Shown: positions 36,508 to 48,159 of the stretch, piece by piece | Numbering within the stretch: the stretch's first letter is position 1 | Layout of the letters: every line of letters begins with the position of its first letter | NCBI GenBank assembly: GCA_030248065.1 | Contig: JASAMV010006958.1 | Location: forward strand, 43,762-107,761 | DNA length: 64,000 bases | Direction of reading: 5' to 3' | From: Rhynchonema sp. JSB1_4 | Taxonomy: Eukaryota; Nematoda; Chromadorea; Monhysterida; Xyalidae | Translations under genes and position numbers: made by a program | The notes under the pieces: model-generated | The model's input: only the letters and a program-made list of their open reading frames with translations | Database searches by the model: none | Told to the model about the DNA's origin: nothing

Positions 36508-39243
36508 ATGGGCCGAAAGAAGTCACGGCAAGAGAGGCAGGAGGACAAAATTTGGGCGCAACGTGAATCGGCACTGGACAGATGTTCGGTCAAGGAATTA
36601 GTTCACAAAACGGACAGGTATGGTCCAGGTTTTTCTGTGATTCAACTGTAATACAGTAGAATGTGGTCTTCGTCCATTTCAGACTCGAATACAATTGGCA
36701 ACTGGACCCCGATCTCATTCCAGACCCTGGACCGCAGAATCTATTTTCACGTTTGCTTCGATGGCTTGGCATCGGTCGACGCCCTCAACCGATATTTGTC
36801 TACTCGAGTGTGATCCCAGAATATCAAGTGCGACGAGTAAAGAAGGGCGTGAAACATCGATGCTGTACCTATGTTGTGCTGCGTGCGTTCAGGCAGCAGT
36901 GCGAAAATGCACAAGGATGTGAATCAAAAACCTGCGTGTCGGCGACCGTGCTGCAAATCGCAGGTCGGTTCTCAAATGCTCCGTTGCCTGGTTTCGTTGT
37001 TCTCTATTCCCTAAAAGTGCGCAACTCGTTCATTATTTTGAAGTGTTTCAGGCAATTACCCCGACGGTGACAATGATCTCGACAACACAGTGCACACAAT
37101 GGGCACAATCGAGTTCAGCACAATCAACCCCGAACCACATGTGATCATTGATGAGGTCGATCGATACATTTATACAACCGAACCGATCAACGGTCATTTT
37201 GCCAGCTGTCATCGCTGCTGTACGACGGATCTGAAATCAGATGGTTTAGTTGTTCTAGAAATCATACAAGGTGGAATGCATTCTCCAAATGCACGATAGG
37301 TCACGCTCCAGGCTCCCCATCCTGCACTTTGAATGTGAATTGCACACAGGGTAGTACTGGGGGGGGGGGTCCCCCCCAAATTCATCTATCTATCGTCAAC
37401 ACTTTTTGATTTCATCTATCTATCGTCAACATATTTTGGGAGCAATCTATCTATCGTCAACACATTTAGAACCCAAAATGGGTATTTTTGCCTCAAAATG
37501 GCTCAAAATCGGTATTTTTTGTCCCAAATAGGCAAAAAATTTGGTACATCTAAGTACATTTTCATTAACATTTACACATTATTACCTACTTAGTACACTG
37601 TACTATTCCTTGATTTTTGGCGACCCCCCCCTACCATCTATCTATCGTCAACAAGTTTGGGTCGACCCCCCCCCCAGATTTCGGACTTGGGTCGTCTATC
37701 TATCGTCAACACATTTCGGGTCCCAATCTATCTATCGTGAACACCCTGACCAAGTACTACACTGATTGCACACCAATCTGATTTTTGTTGCCCGTTTCGA
37801 CGTACTTTCACAGACGGGCGGTGCATCAGGCAGAACATCGTCAGTGCGAACGCACTAGATGTCAGTGGGACCCCAAAATCCGAGTTTATTCTTGCGTCAT
37901 CACGTCTTGACAACAGGTTATCGTGTCACCCGTATGCCCCTCATTCCCATCGATGAATCCACTCATCCAAGATGGTCGATTGACACAAGTGTCAAGTTCT
38001 ACGTGAAGCCAGGCGAATTTGCCAAACACGCCAAGGCCATCCATATCACCAACTGTGCGATCATGCCGCGCACTGGCCATCTGTTGACCACCGTTGTGGC
38101 CCCACAAGGGTTGGAGTTGTTCGGTAAGCCAATGGAGCTAAAACTACCGCTAATGTATACATGTTGGTGAACTGAAAATACGAATATATGCACGTGCGCA
38201 TATACGTCCTTCATCCCGATTCAGTTCGCATGTCGCATGCCAGCCTCTGAGTGCCGTAATACGAATCAGTACTTTAATTGTAATCAGCCCTGTATGTGAA
38301 AGTGCATGTTAAAGGTGCTTATTTAATTTCGGCAGGATTGTCGATAGATGGTCAACCTGAAAGGAACAGAGGCAACGACATTTTGTCCTATGAGTGCTCC
38401 AGAGACCAACAGCTCAACATGATGTTTCGGTTTAGATTCACTAATGGCGCACCGGTTAGATGATGTTTGTGATTGATTGTTAGCTTCAAAATGCAATGCT
38501 TCAAAAGTGCATTTTGCAGATCGAAAATCACCCAAATGCAATGTCGTGGTGGGATCACGGTCGACTGCTGGTGCTCATGTGTCGACCGGCTGTGACGTCG
38601 AACTCTGTCGATCACCAATCAATTATGCTCGTCAAATATCAGTACAATAACGCCGATCATGGACCACTGGCCATTTTGAAGTGGATCCGGGTACACTTTG
38701 CACAAATAGCAGCTGAGATTTGGGATTCAAGCTCCCCCACTCTTGTTCTCACCGCACAGTGGCGAAACACCGCGAGTTTGGAACTGATGTGCCGCATGTT
38801 TTTATCATCCCATCTCCACAGGTGATCACTGTGGACTGGCCAGATCCGAACGTGAGCTTCATCGGTCGTCGTGGTCGTTCGCTGTTGTTCCAATTCAATC
38901 ACGATGCTGAATCGAGTGTTCGCGACTGCAGACTGCTCGAATTGACCAATGTGCTGCACAAACGTACCAAATTGGTGGGTATTCAGCTGATTCGCTGATT
39001 CTTTTTTGAAATGCTTTGATAAAAGTTTCCTGTTGACAGATCCCAAAACAAATTACGCGCAATCGAATGCGGCTGATCAGTTACGGAAAGAGTTTGAATC
39101 TGACGTTCAATCGTGACGAACGAATGTGTCCTCGAGCGAACGAGTGGCATTGTGTGCAGAAAGGAGGACTGGTCTATTTCATGGCTGGCATCATCAATCA
39201 ACATAATTGCGTCGAACAGCGCTGGGCCCGTTTTGCTCTGTAG
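36508..39243 (+). CDS. array family copy 6 (subfamily B), unknown function
   Basis: Eight exons (36508-36617, 36683-36963, 37052-37243, 37917-38123, 38336-38454, 38520-38690, 38822-38974, 39040-39243) keep frame throughout and encode 478 residues. Motifs: VIPEYQVRRVKKGVKH (2), EPHVIIDEVDRYIYTTEPI and CHRCC (3), YRVTRMPLIPIDE and AIMPRTGHLLTT (4), NAMSWWDHGRLLVLMC (6), FIGRRGRSLLFQFNHDAE and NVLHKRTKLV (7), NEWHCVQKGGLVYFMAG (8). Exon 1 is short and very basic (MGRKKSRQERQEDK). Intron 3 holds a hAT-like element. This is the best preserved B copy. Confidence 0.88.
37348..37764 (-). mobile_element. hAT-like MITE in intron 3 of copy 6, TSD ATTGCACA
   Basis: Ends CAGGGTAGTACT and CCAAGTACTACACTG; ATTGCACA at 37340-37347 and 37765-37772. 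Six copies of ATCTATCTATCGTCAACA, all in one orientation, lie in two clusters. It is the same family as 5900-6381 in the opposite orientation, including the G/C tract and the AT-rich core, but lacks the CGCGCG hairpin. Confidence 0.88.
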
Positions 39244-39713
39244 AATGTTGGCATTCTGTTGATCTATTTTGTTGATAGTTTTTGTTGTTGCAGTTGTGAC
39301 TTGTCATCGTTGATCTGTTTTTTTCCTCGTCTTTATTACTTTTAGTGCAAGCAGTTCTTAGTGCACGCATTCTCACTGTGATTTCGGTGCGATCTATCAG
39401 AAATGCAAACTTTACGTTTTACTGAGGTTGAGAATGAATCTGCTGTGACTTATTGAGCCATTCTAGTTTCATATGGTCCATTGGGGTGCAATTTTTAATT
39501 GTAATTTTTACAGTTCTTTGATTTCCACTGGTTTTTCCTCGTTTTGTAGAATATGTCTTTATCAAATAAATGTTACGCAAGCGTTAGGTGTCACAACTCG
39601 GCTTGATAATCTCTTTATGGTTGAACCCTCCGCAGTCGGCTGTATGTCCGATTACTTACGCCGGTCATGCTACAAAAGAGTCTGGATAGTTGTTTGTGGC
39701 ACAGGTCAACAGA
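39244..39713. other. intergenic region between copies 6 and 7
   Basis: No exon or repeat recognised. Confidence 0.35.
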
Positions 39714-42385
39714 ATGGCCAACAGTCAGAAGTCGTGTGCACAAAGCCATACAGACACTGATGGTGAGTGTGAAGCAGCGTTGCGTCAACTGGTAGTTGAA
39801 GAAATTGATTGCAAAATGGACAGGTTTGAAATTTTTTAGGGTTTTTCAAAACCTTCGATCAGTTGTACAATATTGTTCCTTGCAGAGGGCTGCTTGACAC
39901 CGACTTCGGTCGTCCCTCCCAGCCAGTCAGCATGCGTGTCATCCCTGAATATCAAATTAGGCGAAGAAAAAAAGGATTGAAACATCAAACAACTACCTAC
40001 ATTGTGCTGCGCCTGTTACGTGATGTGAGCGACAATCCCAGTCATCCGAAAACGTGTGTGTCTGCGCTCGTGGTTCAAATCGAGGGTCGGTCTGTTTGAG
40101 GATTGCATTTCACCGTTTGCAATTCAAACAGTAGTTTACGATGAGCCCCAACAAAACTGGCTAGCGAATCAGAATCTGTTTTGATCACGTCATTTTTGAA
40201 AAATTTAATGATGCCACTAACTTCGACCAAACTAACAGTCTTTCAGTGACACAGATTGAACAACTGTTCGTTCGGAAGCAGTGGCATTTGCAAATCTCAA
40301 AATAAGTGTAGGGTTAACGGTAGTAAGCGATTAGCAAGTACACAAATACCTTGATCAGGCAACTACGCCGACACAAGTGAGGCAAGCGATTTTGACGAAC
40401 TCAGTGCTTGGCATCACATAATGGGTGTGATTGAATTCAACGCAATCAACCCCGAGCCACTTGTCTTGATTGACGAGGTCGATCGATACATCTACACAAC
40501 TGAACCAATCAATCCGACATTTGTGTCCAGCTGCAACCACTGCGATGCAGTGAAACTGAAATCACAAGGCTGTTTCTGATCTGATTAATTTCCATAAAAG
40601 CGCTGAGGAAAGATTTTTGTACTATTTTTATGTGCACCTGCCATCTGGAGGCACTCGACATCCAAATACTTGCCAATTTTTTATATTGATACCACTTGCA
40701 CCCAACACCCGACATCGCTCTTTCCCTATGAATAACGATCACCTTACTGAATGGTTGAGGCACGGCACCAGACTAAACTGGAAATATCAAAAACGTAATG
40801 TAATCAAGGCGGGCCCGATTCGATCTGATCACCAACGTTGATATTTTATACCGGTTTGAGTGTCTACTGGTACTCTCAGGTTGTCGCATCACACGTATGT
40901 CCCTGAAGCCGATCGATGAATGCAGTCATCCGAGATGGTCGATTGACATAAACGACAAGGTCACAATCGGTGCTGGCGCTTCGCCCGAAGACGCCAGTCT
41001 GGTGCAGCTGGGCAATTGTGCCATCATGCCGCGCACTGGTCACATTCTGCCGATCATCGTTGGCACAAATGGACTGGAGGCATTCGGTAAGCGATTGGCT
41101 GCAACGTTCATTTATCTATCATTTTGAAATGGAAAGTTTTTTACGTGATATTCAGGCATCCTGCCACTGAACAACCAACCCGAAACGCGCCACGAGCGAA
41201 GAACGATTGAGATCGATCCGGCAGCGGGCAGTCAGCTCGACATAAACATGTACTTGTATCGATTCACAGCTGGCGCACCGGTATGAGCAGCATGTGGATT
41301 GCCTCTATCAATTATATACATGGTTATTGCTACAGTGTTCCACTTTATTGTGTAACAGCTGTCTGTGACTGTGAGTTCTGCCCGATTCGTCTTGTTTTGA
41401 TAGATTGGTGAACCATGATAGCGTCAGTGCGAATCTCTGGTGCGAATGTGAGATTACCAAATGACCATGTGACCCCAAGAAAATGCGATAGCACTCACCG
41501 TACCAAAACGAGGTGGAATTCTCGAGATGGTGTAAGCAAGTATTCCATGTAAATGTCAATGAGCTCGGTCGAAACCTCGGTATAAGAATCTCACACTGAG
41601 CTTTCGACTGATCTTTTACGACGACCTTTACGCCCAACTCTTTTTTACACCGTTTTGAAAACTGCCCCAGGTGTGCAACCATCCAAATGCAATGTGTTGG
41701 TGGAATCGCGGCCGAATGTTGGTGGTGATGTGCCGTCCTGGTGTAGGTGTGAAAACAAGGGACGACAATCTACAGTCTGTCATGTTCATCAAATATCAAT
41801 ACCACAACGGCAATTATGGACCACTGGCCAGAATGAAGTGGATGAAGGTAGCATTGGTTTTTCATTTTGCATTTTTTTATCCTGTAGCCGCAGCGTATGA
41901 AACCGTAGCATCCCGTGTGTTCACACTTGTGATTTACTGCCAAGTTCATTTCTGTGACGGTCGACTACAGGTGATCACCATCGACTGGCCAGACCCGAAC
42001 GTGAGCTTCATCGGTCGTCGTGGTCGTTCGTTGTTGTTCCAATTCAATCACGATGCTGAATCGAGTGTTCGCGACTGCAGACTGCTCGAATTGACCAATG
42101 TGCTGCACAAACGTACCAAATTGGTGGGGTTGTGCGCATATTTGTACACCAATCTGGATATTGTTTTCATTATTCTTCTAGATTCCCAGCCACATCACGC
42201 GTGACATGATGAAGTTGGTCAGCTACAAAAGGAGCTTCGAAAACACGTTGAATGATGGCGAACAGATGTTTCACACACAGAATGAGTGGCATTGTGTGCA
42301 GAAAGGGGGACTGGTGTATTTCATGGCTGGCATCAAGGACAAATTTGGATCGACTGAGCAGCATTGGGCCAGAATTGCGTTATAG
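39714..42385 (+). CDS. array family copy 7 (subfamily B), possible GC donor
   Basis: Exons 39714-39823, 39886-40085, 40359-40568, 40880-41086, 41156-41280, 41671-41847, 41971-42123 and 42182-42385 preserve the family phases. Motifs: VIPEYQIRRRKKGLKH (2), VLIDEVDRYIYTTEPI and SCNHCD (3), CRITRMSLKPIDE and AIMPRTGHILPI (4), NAMCWWNRGRMLVVMC (6), FIGRRGRSLLFQFNHDAE and NVLHKRTKLV (7), NEWHCVQKGGLVYFMAG (8). At the end of exon 3 the position of the GT donor of copy 6 is GC here (CAAG|GCTGTT); without splicing there, the frame meets a stop four codons later. Function unknown. Confidence 0.82.
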
Positions 42386-42860
42386 ACTGTTTGCTTTCGT
42401 TTCGGCTTTTTTAGTTCCAAATTCCTACTGTGATCCGATGCTTTATACAGTTATCTTTTATTGTTTGCTTGACTGAGACTGTGGTTCTCACATGACCAAG
42501 GCAGAATTTCATTCCAGGTAAAATTGCAAAATCTGCGACTGCAGTTTCGTTTCTGCATTCACAATAATGTTACTTTCAACATAACTGCCCTCGTACCTGC
42601 ACGATAAAGATGCCTTATTCACCACATGCTTGTTGACTTATTTTTCAGTATTGTTGAGGTTGGATCATCCCCGTCCATGGATGGTGGGCTTAGTTCATAT
42701 TGCTTCATATTCATATTCACCAATACCTTTCCACCTTTGGCTGCACGCTGGCAAGTGATTTTGTTCCCAGTCTGGTGTTAAGTTTCCACGCGAAACTTTA
42801 TACAAAATATTCTTTGCAGTCACCTGAAAAACTTGGGGTTTATATCGCAATTGCACGCAG
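42386..42860. other. intergenic region between copies 7 and 8
   Basis: No family exon here, so the partial copy 8 that follows lacks its first six exons. Nothing else recognised. Confidence 0.4.
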
Positions 42861-43258
42861 GTGATCACTGTGGACTGGCCAGACCCGAACGTGAGCTTCA
42901 TCAGTCGTCGTGGTCGTTCGCTGTTGTTCCAATTCAATCACGATGCTGAATCGAGTGTTCGCGACTGCAGACTGCTCGAATTGATCAATGTGCTGCACAA
43001 ACGCACCAAATTGGTTGGTATACAGTACAATCAGGGAAGTAACGTGCGGGGTTGTGCGCATATTTGCATACCAATCTGGATATTGTTTTCATTATCTTCT
43101 AGATTGCCAGCCACATCACGCGTGACATGATGAAGTTGGTCAGCTACAAAAGCAGCTTCGAAAACACGTTGAATGATGGCGAACAGATGTTTCACACACA
43201 GAATGAGTGGCATTGTGTGCAAGGACCACGATGGAGCGGTGAAACAGTCATTGGCTAG
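42861..43258 (+). pseudogene. array family copy 8, last two exons only
   Basis: An exon 7 (about 42861-43014; FISRRGRSLLFQFNHDAE, INVLHKRTKLV) and an exon 8 (from about 43104; ITRDMMKLVSYKSSFENT, NEWHCVQ) are nearly identical to those of copy 7, including much of the intron between them. After NEWHCVQ the sequence jumps with a small deletion and ends out of frame. This is a recent partial duplication of the end of copy 7. Confidence 0.85.
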
Positions 43259-44451
43259 AATGGCATTGTGAACAGTCGCACCAGAAAGATTAAAAAATGT
43301 GGTGTGTATTGTATATTATTTTCCTAGGCATTTTATGCGAAGACTTTGTGCAGGTGCAGTCAGTGTTTTTATCGGTTTTCTGTGTTCGTTTTCATCTGCA
43401 ATACCTGCTCTCTATTTTTCATTGTGATCAGATCGGAGATTGTGATCAAACCAGCGAGCACTCTTGTCGTTTTTACTGCCTCTGATTATAATTGTTCGTT
43501 TGACAAAAAAGGCTTATAGTAATGTGGTCAAATCATCTCATCAAATAAAGTGGTCGAACACATGCATTAGTTTTCGCGCTCGTGTTTGGGCTTCATGTGT
43601 TCAACGACTTTCTTTGACGCACACAAGTTTTAACTATAATAGAAAATACAACTGCGCGAGAAACCACTGCACAAATATATATTCACGGTGATACTGATTA
43701 CATGTAACACTAATGATACGTGTTTTGTAAACACTTTTCGACGGGTATGCAACTGCAGTTCGGTTTCGCATACGCCAGCGCCCCCGGACAGCGTGGTTTT
43801 TTCATTCGTCGAAGTTGCCCTGATAAATACATGGATGGTTGTTGGTCGTAAATCATAGCCGGTGGACATTTTCGCATGCTCACGTTGACTACGACAGAAC
43901 GGGCATGCACAGAGCATGCGCAGTTTGTTGCCATTTTCTGCACTTAGTTGTAGTAGGTATGTATATAATGGATTTTTTTGGGCGATCCGCCAGAAATATT
44001 TGAAATAATGTTGCCGTGGTCAGAGCATGCCTGTCATAAGCACGTAACACGCCACCCACCCTTGCACAACATGATAAAGTTCTGTTAGTCATGTCACCAA
44101 GCGACCCACTAATCCCCAGTGCATAGTTGTAACAAGCCACGCAGCGAGTCATTTTGATTGCTTTCTATCATAACGGTACTTGCACTGCCGATGCTCGGAA
44201 ACATAAAATAAAATAATCCACTCCATTCTGCATACAGCTCATATTACTCGTCAACTCGTCACGAATGCTGTGGGCAGAGAGAGAGCTGCACATTAATTGC
44301 GAGCCGATTAGCTGTTGATTAAAAAAGTGAAAATTGATCATAGCTTGCGTGTGCTCACTTTCTTTGCACAAGCCAACATGTCCAGGTGAGTCTTGCACTC
44401 AAATTACCAATCTGATGCATTCATTATGCACTGTTTGCCTCTCATATCATC
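43259..44451. other. intergenic region between copies 8 and 9
   Basis: No family exon or clear repeat in 1.2 kb. A short ATGTCCAG followed by a good GTGAGT donor at 44379-44392 could be a small upstream exon of copy 9, but I cannot confirm it. Confidence 0.4.
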
Positions 44452-47400
44452 ATGGAGCGCTTGTTCATCAAGTTCACTCGACAAACAAAGATGAGTTTTA
44501 GAAAGTTTGTCCTTCCCGGCTGGCCGCCGCCGCCGTCCGCCGAAAGTGACGACCCCGACAACATCGACAACAATGCGACATTTTGTCAGGCCGACACGTT
44601 GGTGTCGCATGTCGTACCCGAGCAGCAGATTCGACGTCGCAACGCTCATCGCCACCAAAGCAAAACCGATGATCTCGTGTCGTATGCGGTTGTCGCGTGG
44701 CAAGCAGCACTCAATGACGACACTTATCGACTAACAACCAAAGTGTTCGTATTGCCCGGTGAGTGTGCCCACATGTGGTTTGAAGCACCAGGTTGCCTTG
44801 GTGTGCTGCCATACCCACTCATTTCTGGTGGTCCTCCTTTGAGACTGGCCATGAATATTGCTTCCCGGTTGCTTGTGCCCCAAGAATATTGTTCCGATGA
44901 GGCTCCCGCACCATTGTCACCACCAACTCAGTTAGCCATATAAGTCCTTGGTCGCTGACTGACTTGGTGCCAGATTTCTACCGCTTTCACATGACATGCG
45001 GTGCACCAGGACATCATCAGTGAACCCAACAATGATGCAGGTGACGCGCACCGACATCCGTGGGACGACCTGTCCAAGCCGTGCACCTCACAAACGCATT
45101 GTCTCGGCACAATCGACTTCAAACGACGTGCACTTCGTTCGTTCGTTTGCATCGACGAAATGCGAATGTGTCTGTATGCGATCGAGCCACTCGATGAGGA
45201 ATGCCCTGGCCTGGTCGTGGGTGGTGCCGTCATGGCTATGGACCCGTTGTACAAGGATCTCAGGATGCCCAGACTTGCTAAAGGTACAATGCGTGTTTCG
45301 GTTACAACACGTTGACATTATAAAAACCTGCTGATCAAATTAGATCTGTCTCGCTTTGTAACTGAAGATATTTCGGAACGTAGTGATGTCATCATAAAAG
45401 TAATGCTCGACACCTAAAGCAGTCGATAAAATTGTTCCTACGCTGTTAAAAAAGTCACGTCAAAGTGCAGGATCGGATCAGATATATATGTTTGCAACCA
45501 TAAAGTTTGATTTATATGCTCCGGCTTTGTATACGCCTTGGTCTGCTCTGAGCACGGGAGTTCCGTTTTGACAGTAATGCGTTTTGTGGTCGATACTTTC
45601 AATCAACGCACATGCACGCCATTCATAGGTCTCCGTATCCGTCAGATGTGCATCAAGTCCGATTTCGGGCTGAACGATTCACCGAGCAGCACGTATCCAT
45701 TGTGCTTCAACAGCGCCGAATGTGTCGAGTTTCTCGTCAGTTTTGGCTCATCGCAGTTCGTTCAGAATGTGTTCATTTGTCCACGAACCGGTGATTTGAT
45801 GCTCATGATACATCCGGATGAAGATGAACACATGAAACAACAGCTCGGTAAGGGTACTTTGCTCAGAAATCTGTTGCGAATAATCATCAAAAACGCATAT
45901 CCCATGTATCAGCCATATAGTATTTACGCTGGGCAGGTCTATTCTCGATCACGGTTCCCGACTACGACCCGTGTCTGCAGTACGTCAGTCTGTTGCAGCT
46001 GTGTGCTCTGCCCATTGCTATGAGCGAAACGGAGACGATACAGGCGTTCAACGGGTTCGAATACGCATATGATCGATATGGCACATCGGTCGGTTCAATA
46101 TTGTGTCAATTATATCGTGTTGTTGTGCTGTTTACGTAGACGGAGACGCACACAAACTTTTGATGGACGCGGACGAAGGTCGAGCTTATGTCAACATTTG
46201 TTAGGGCCTTTCGGCGGTTGCTAGCGTTGGCGCATTAATTTCGACAAACGAGAAACTACGTCAATCCGACAACTCTTACGCTGGTCGGAACACCTATGTA
46301 CATAACTGTTGCAACCGAACTGTGTTATTGGGGGCCGTACCATAACCATTGACAGAGTTCCGATCAACTTTTTGCAGACCGGTCGGCCGCACGTTGTGTC
46401 CTGGTGGGACCACGGCCACTTTCTGGTTGTTACACTGGTCAAGCCGTCACGTGATGACGAACTGCACGTTGGCATCATAAAGTTCGCGTATCACGGACGA
46501 CGACCGACCAGACTCATAAAGTGGATCAGGGTGAGGCTGTCGCAGACTGTGTGTGTATCCAGTTCCTGGCTTGTGTGGCTGCCTTCAAATGTTGAATCTT
46601 GTGCTCCCGGTGGCATTGGAAATGTCGGTTACGTAACGTTGAAGCTGATGCCGAGTTGGCGTGGTGTAACAACAGCAAGATTATTGTTCCCGTTTCGTCC
46701 TGTTTTCACAGATGGGCGGCGCACCAAATCATTGTCAACACAAATGCACCAGATGGCAAAGTACCATACCAGGTAACGACCTCAAATGAGAGTAATATTT
46801 GTTTGTCGAGCTGCCAAAATCAGGCACACGAATTGCGCAGTGTTGTTGCGCCACTGGTAACCGTAGCCACAAGTCATGTCCAATCTGAACAAGCACATTT
46901 TGTGGCCAGGTGTGCCGCATGGAGTGGTCCATCCCGACCAGCCCCACGTCCCCGATCTACATCGGCAGTCGTGGTCGGTCGTTATTGTTTCTATTTCAAT
47001 GCGATCGACAGGAAAACGTGAAAAGTTGCAACTTTGGATTGTTCGAACTGAACGACGTGCTGCACATTCACTACGACAAGGTTTGCAATTGGGTTGGGCA
47101 GTCCAGAGAATTCTCCGATGTATTTAACGTTCACGAGGTCATGGGGGAATTCGCACTTACTGACGATTAGCTGCCCGTGAAAACATACAGCTGAAAACAC
47201 GCCGATGCACAACACTTATACATTCAGATCCCTCAGCACGTGCTGCGCCAACGAATCAAATGCTTGAGCTTCAATTCGAGTCTGCACGCGTTGCTACAGG
47301 CCGATGATGCTGCAAACTTATTGTCATGCCACGCGTATTCCACGTCGCATCACTGTTTGCAAGCCAACGGCATGTTGTATCTGCAGATATGTAGACGTGG

Positions 47401-47464
47401 AGCACCCGACAAAACATGGGCCTGTATTGAGATAGAGGACACGAAGGATAGCTGGGGAATTTGA
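44452..47464 (+). CDS. array family copy 9 (subfamily A), fused first exons
   Basis: Seven exons (44452-44758, 45041-45283, 45629-45847, 45937-46088, 46378-46530, 46910-47080, 47228-47464) keep frame and encode 493 residues. The regions that are exons 1 and 2 elsewhere are one exon here. Motifs: VVPEQQIRRRNAHRHQ (1), FVCIDEMRMCLYAIEPL (2), GLRIRQMCIKSD and NVFICPRTGDLMLM (3), HVVSWWDHGHFLVVTL (5), IYIGSRGRSLLFLF and LNDVLHIHYDK (6), LQANGMLYLQIC (7). It closes the array at its right end and is closest in its middle exons to copies 1 and 3. Function unknown. Confidence 0.87.
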
Positions 47465-48159
47465 ACCGTGATTGTTTGTTTGTTGGCATTGATAGGCCGT
47501 TTCGATAAAAAAAGCAACATCATTGTGGAGGACCCTGCCGGTGCATTACAACCTGGTGATGGCACGGCAGCCAGTGACTGGGGTTCAAAGGGGATTAATA
47601 ATTCAAGACGTTTGTTGCAATATAACACAACGTTGTTCACAGATTTCAGAACACTCAAAACATTCGCATGCATGTGTCATTTCCTCCGCAAAGTCAGTGA
47701 CGAATCTCAGCTTTGTTTAGTCGCTGTAATGTTCCAATCCATGTTACTGGTTGACCCTTCTGACAAAAAGCAATATGTCAAACGGCGGAATCAATATGAT
47801 GACATATACATAAACCGACCGACATATACATAAAAGGTAGAAGATGACAGCATCATTTGTGTGTGTTATCAAATGCAACGAATAAAGGGGTTCAAACAAG
47901 AACACGGCTTGAGACAACGGTTCTAAAACAATGAGATTGACTGACATCTGGAATTTTGAACAAACTACAATATGGAGAGAGAAGGTGCACGATTATCATA
48001 TTCATACAATATTTTAACACAGAACAAGCTCCCTGACAATTTGTTTGTGAGACGAGCAAACTTAGAAACATAAAAACGCGTAACAAAACAATCGGAACAG
48101 CAAATCCACCAAATACAATAATGAAAATCCATACATTTGGCAGCCAAGAAAATCCCCGC
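47465..48159. other. intergenic region between the array and KMT5-like gene
   Basis: No exon recognised. GACATATACATAAACCGACC is followed directly by a partial second copy near 47798-47835. The convergent genes end at either side of this gap. Confidence 0.4.
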
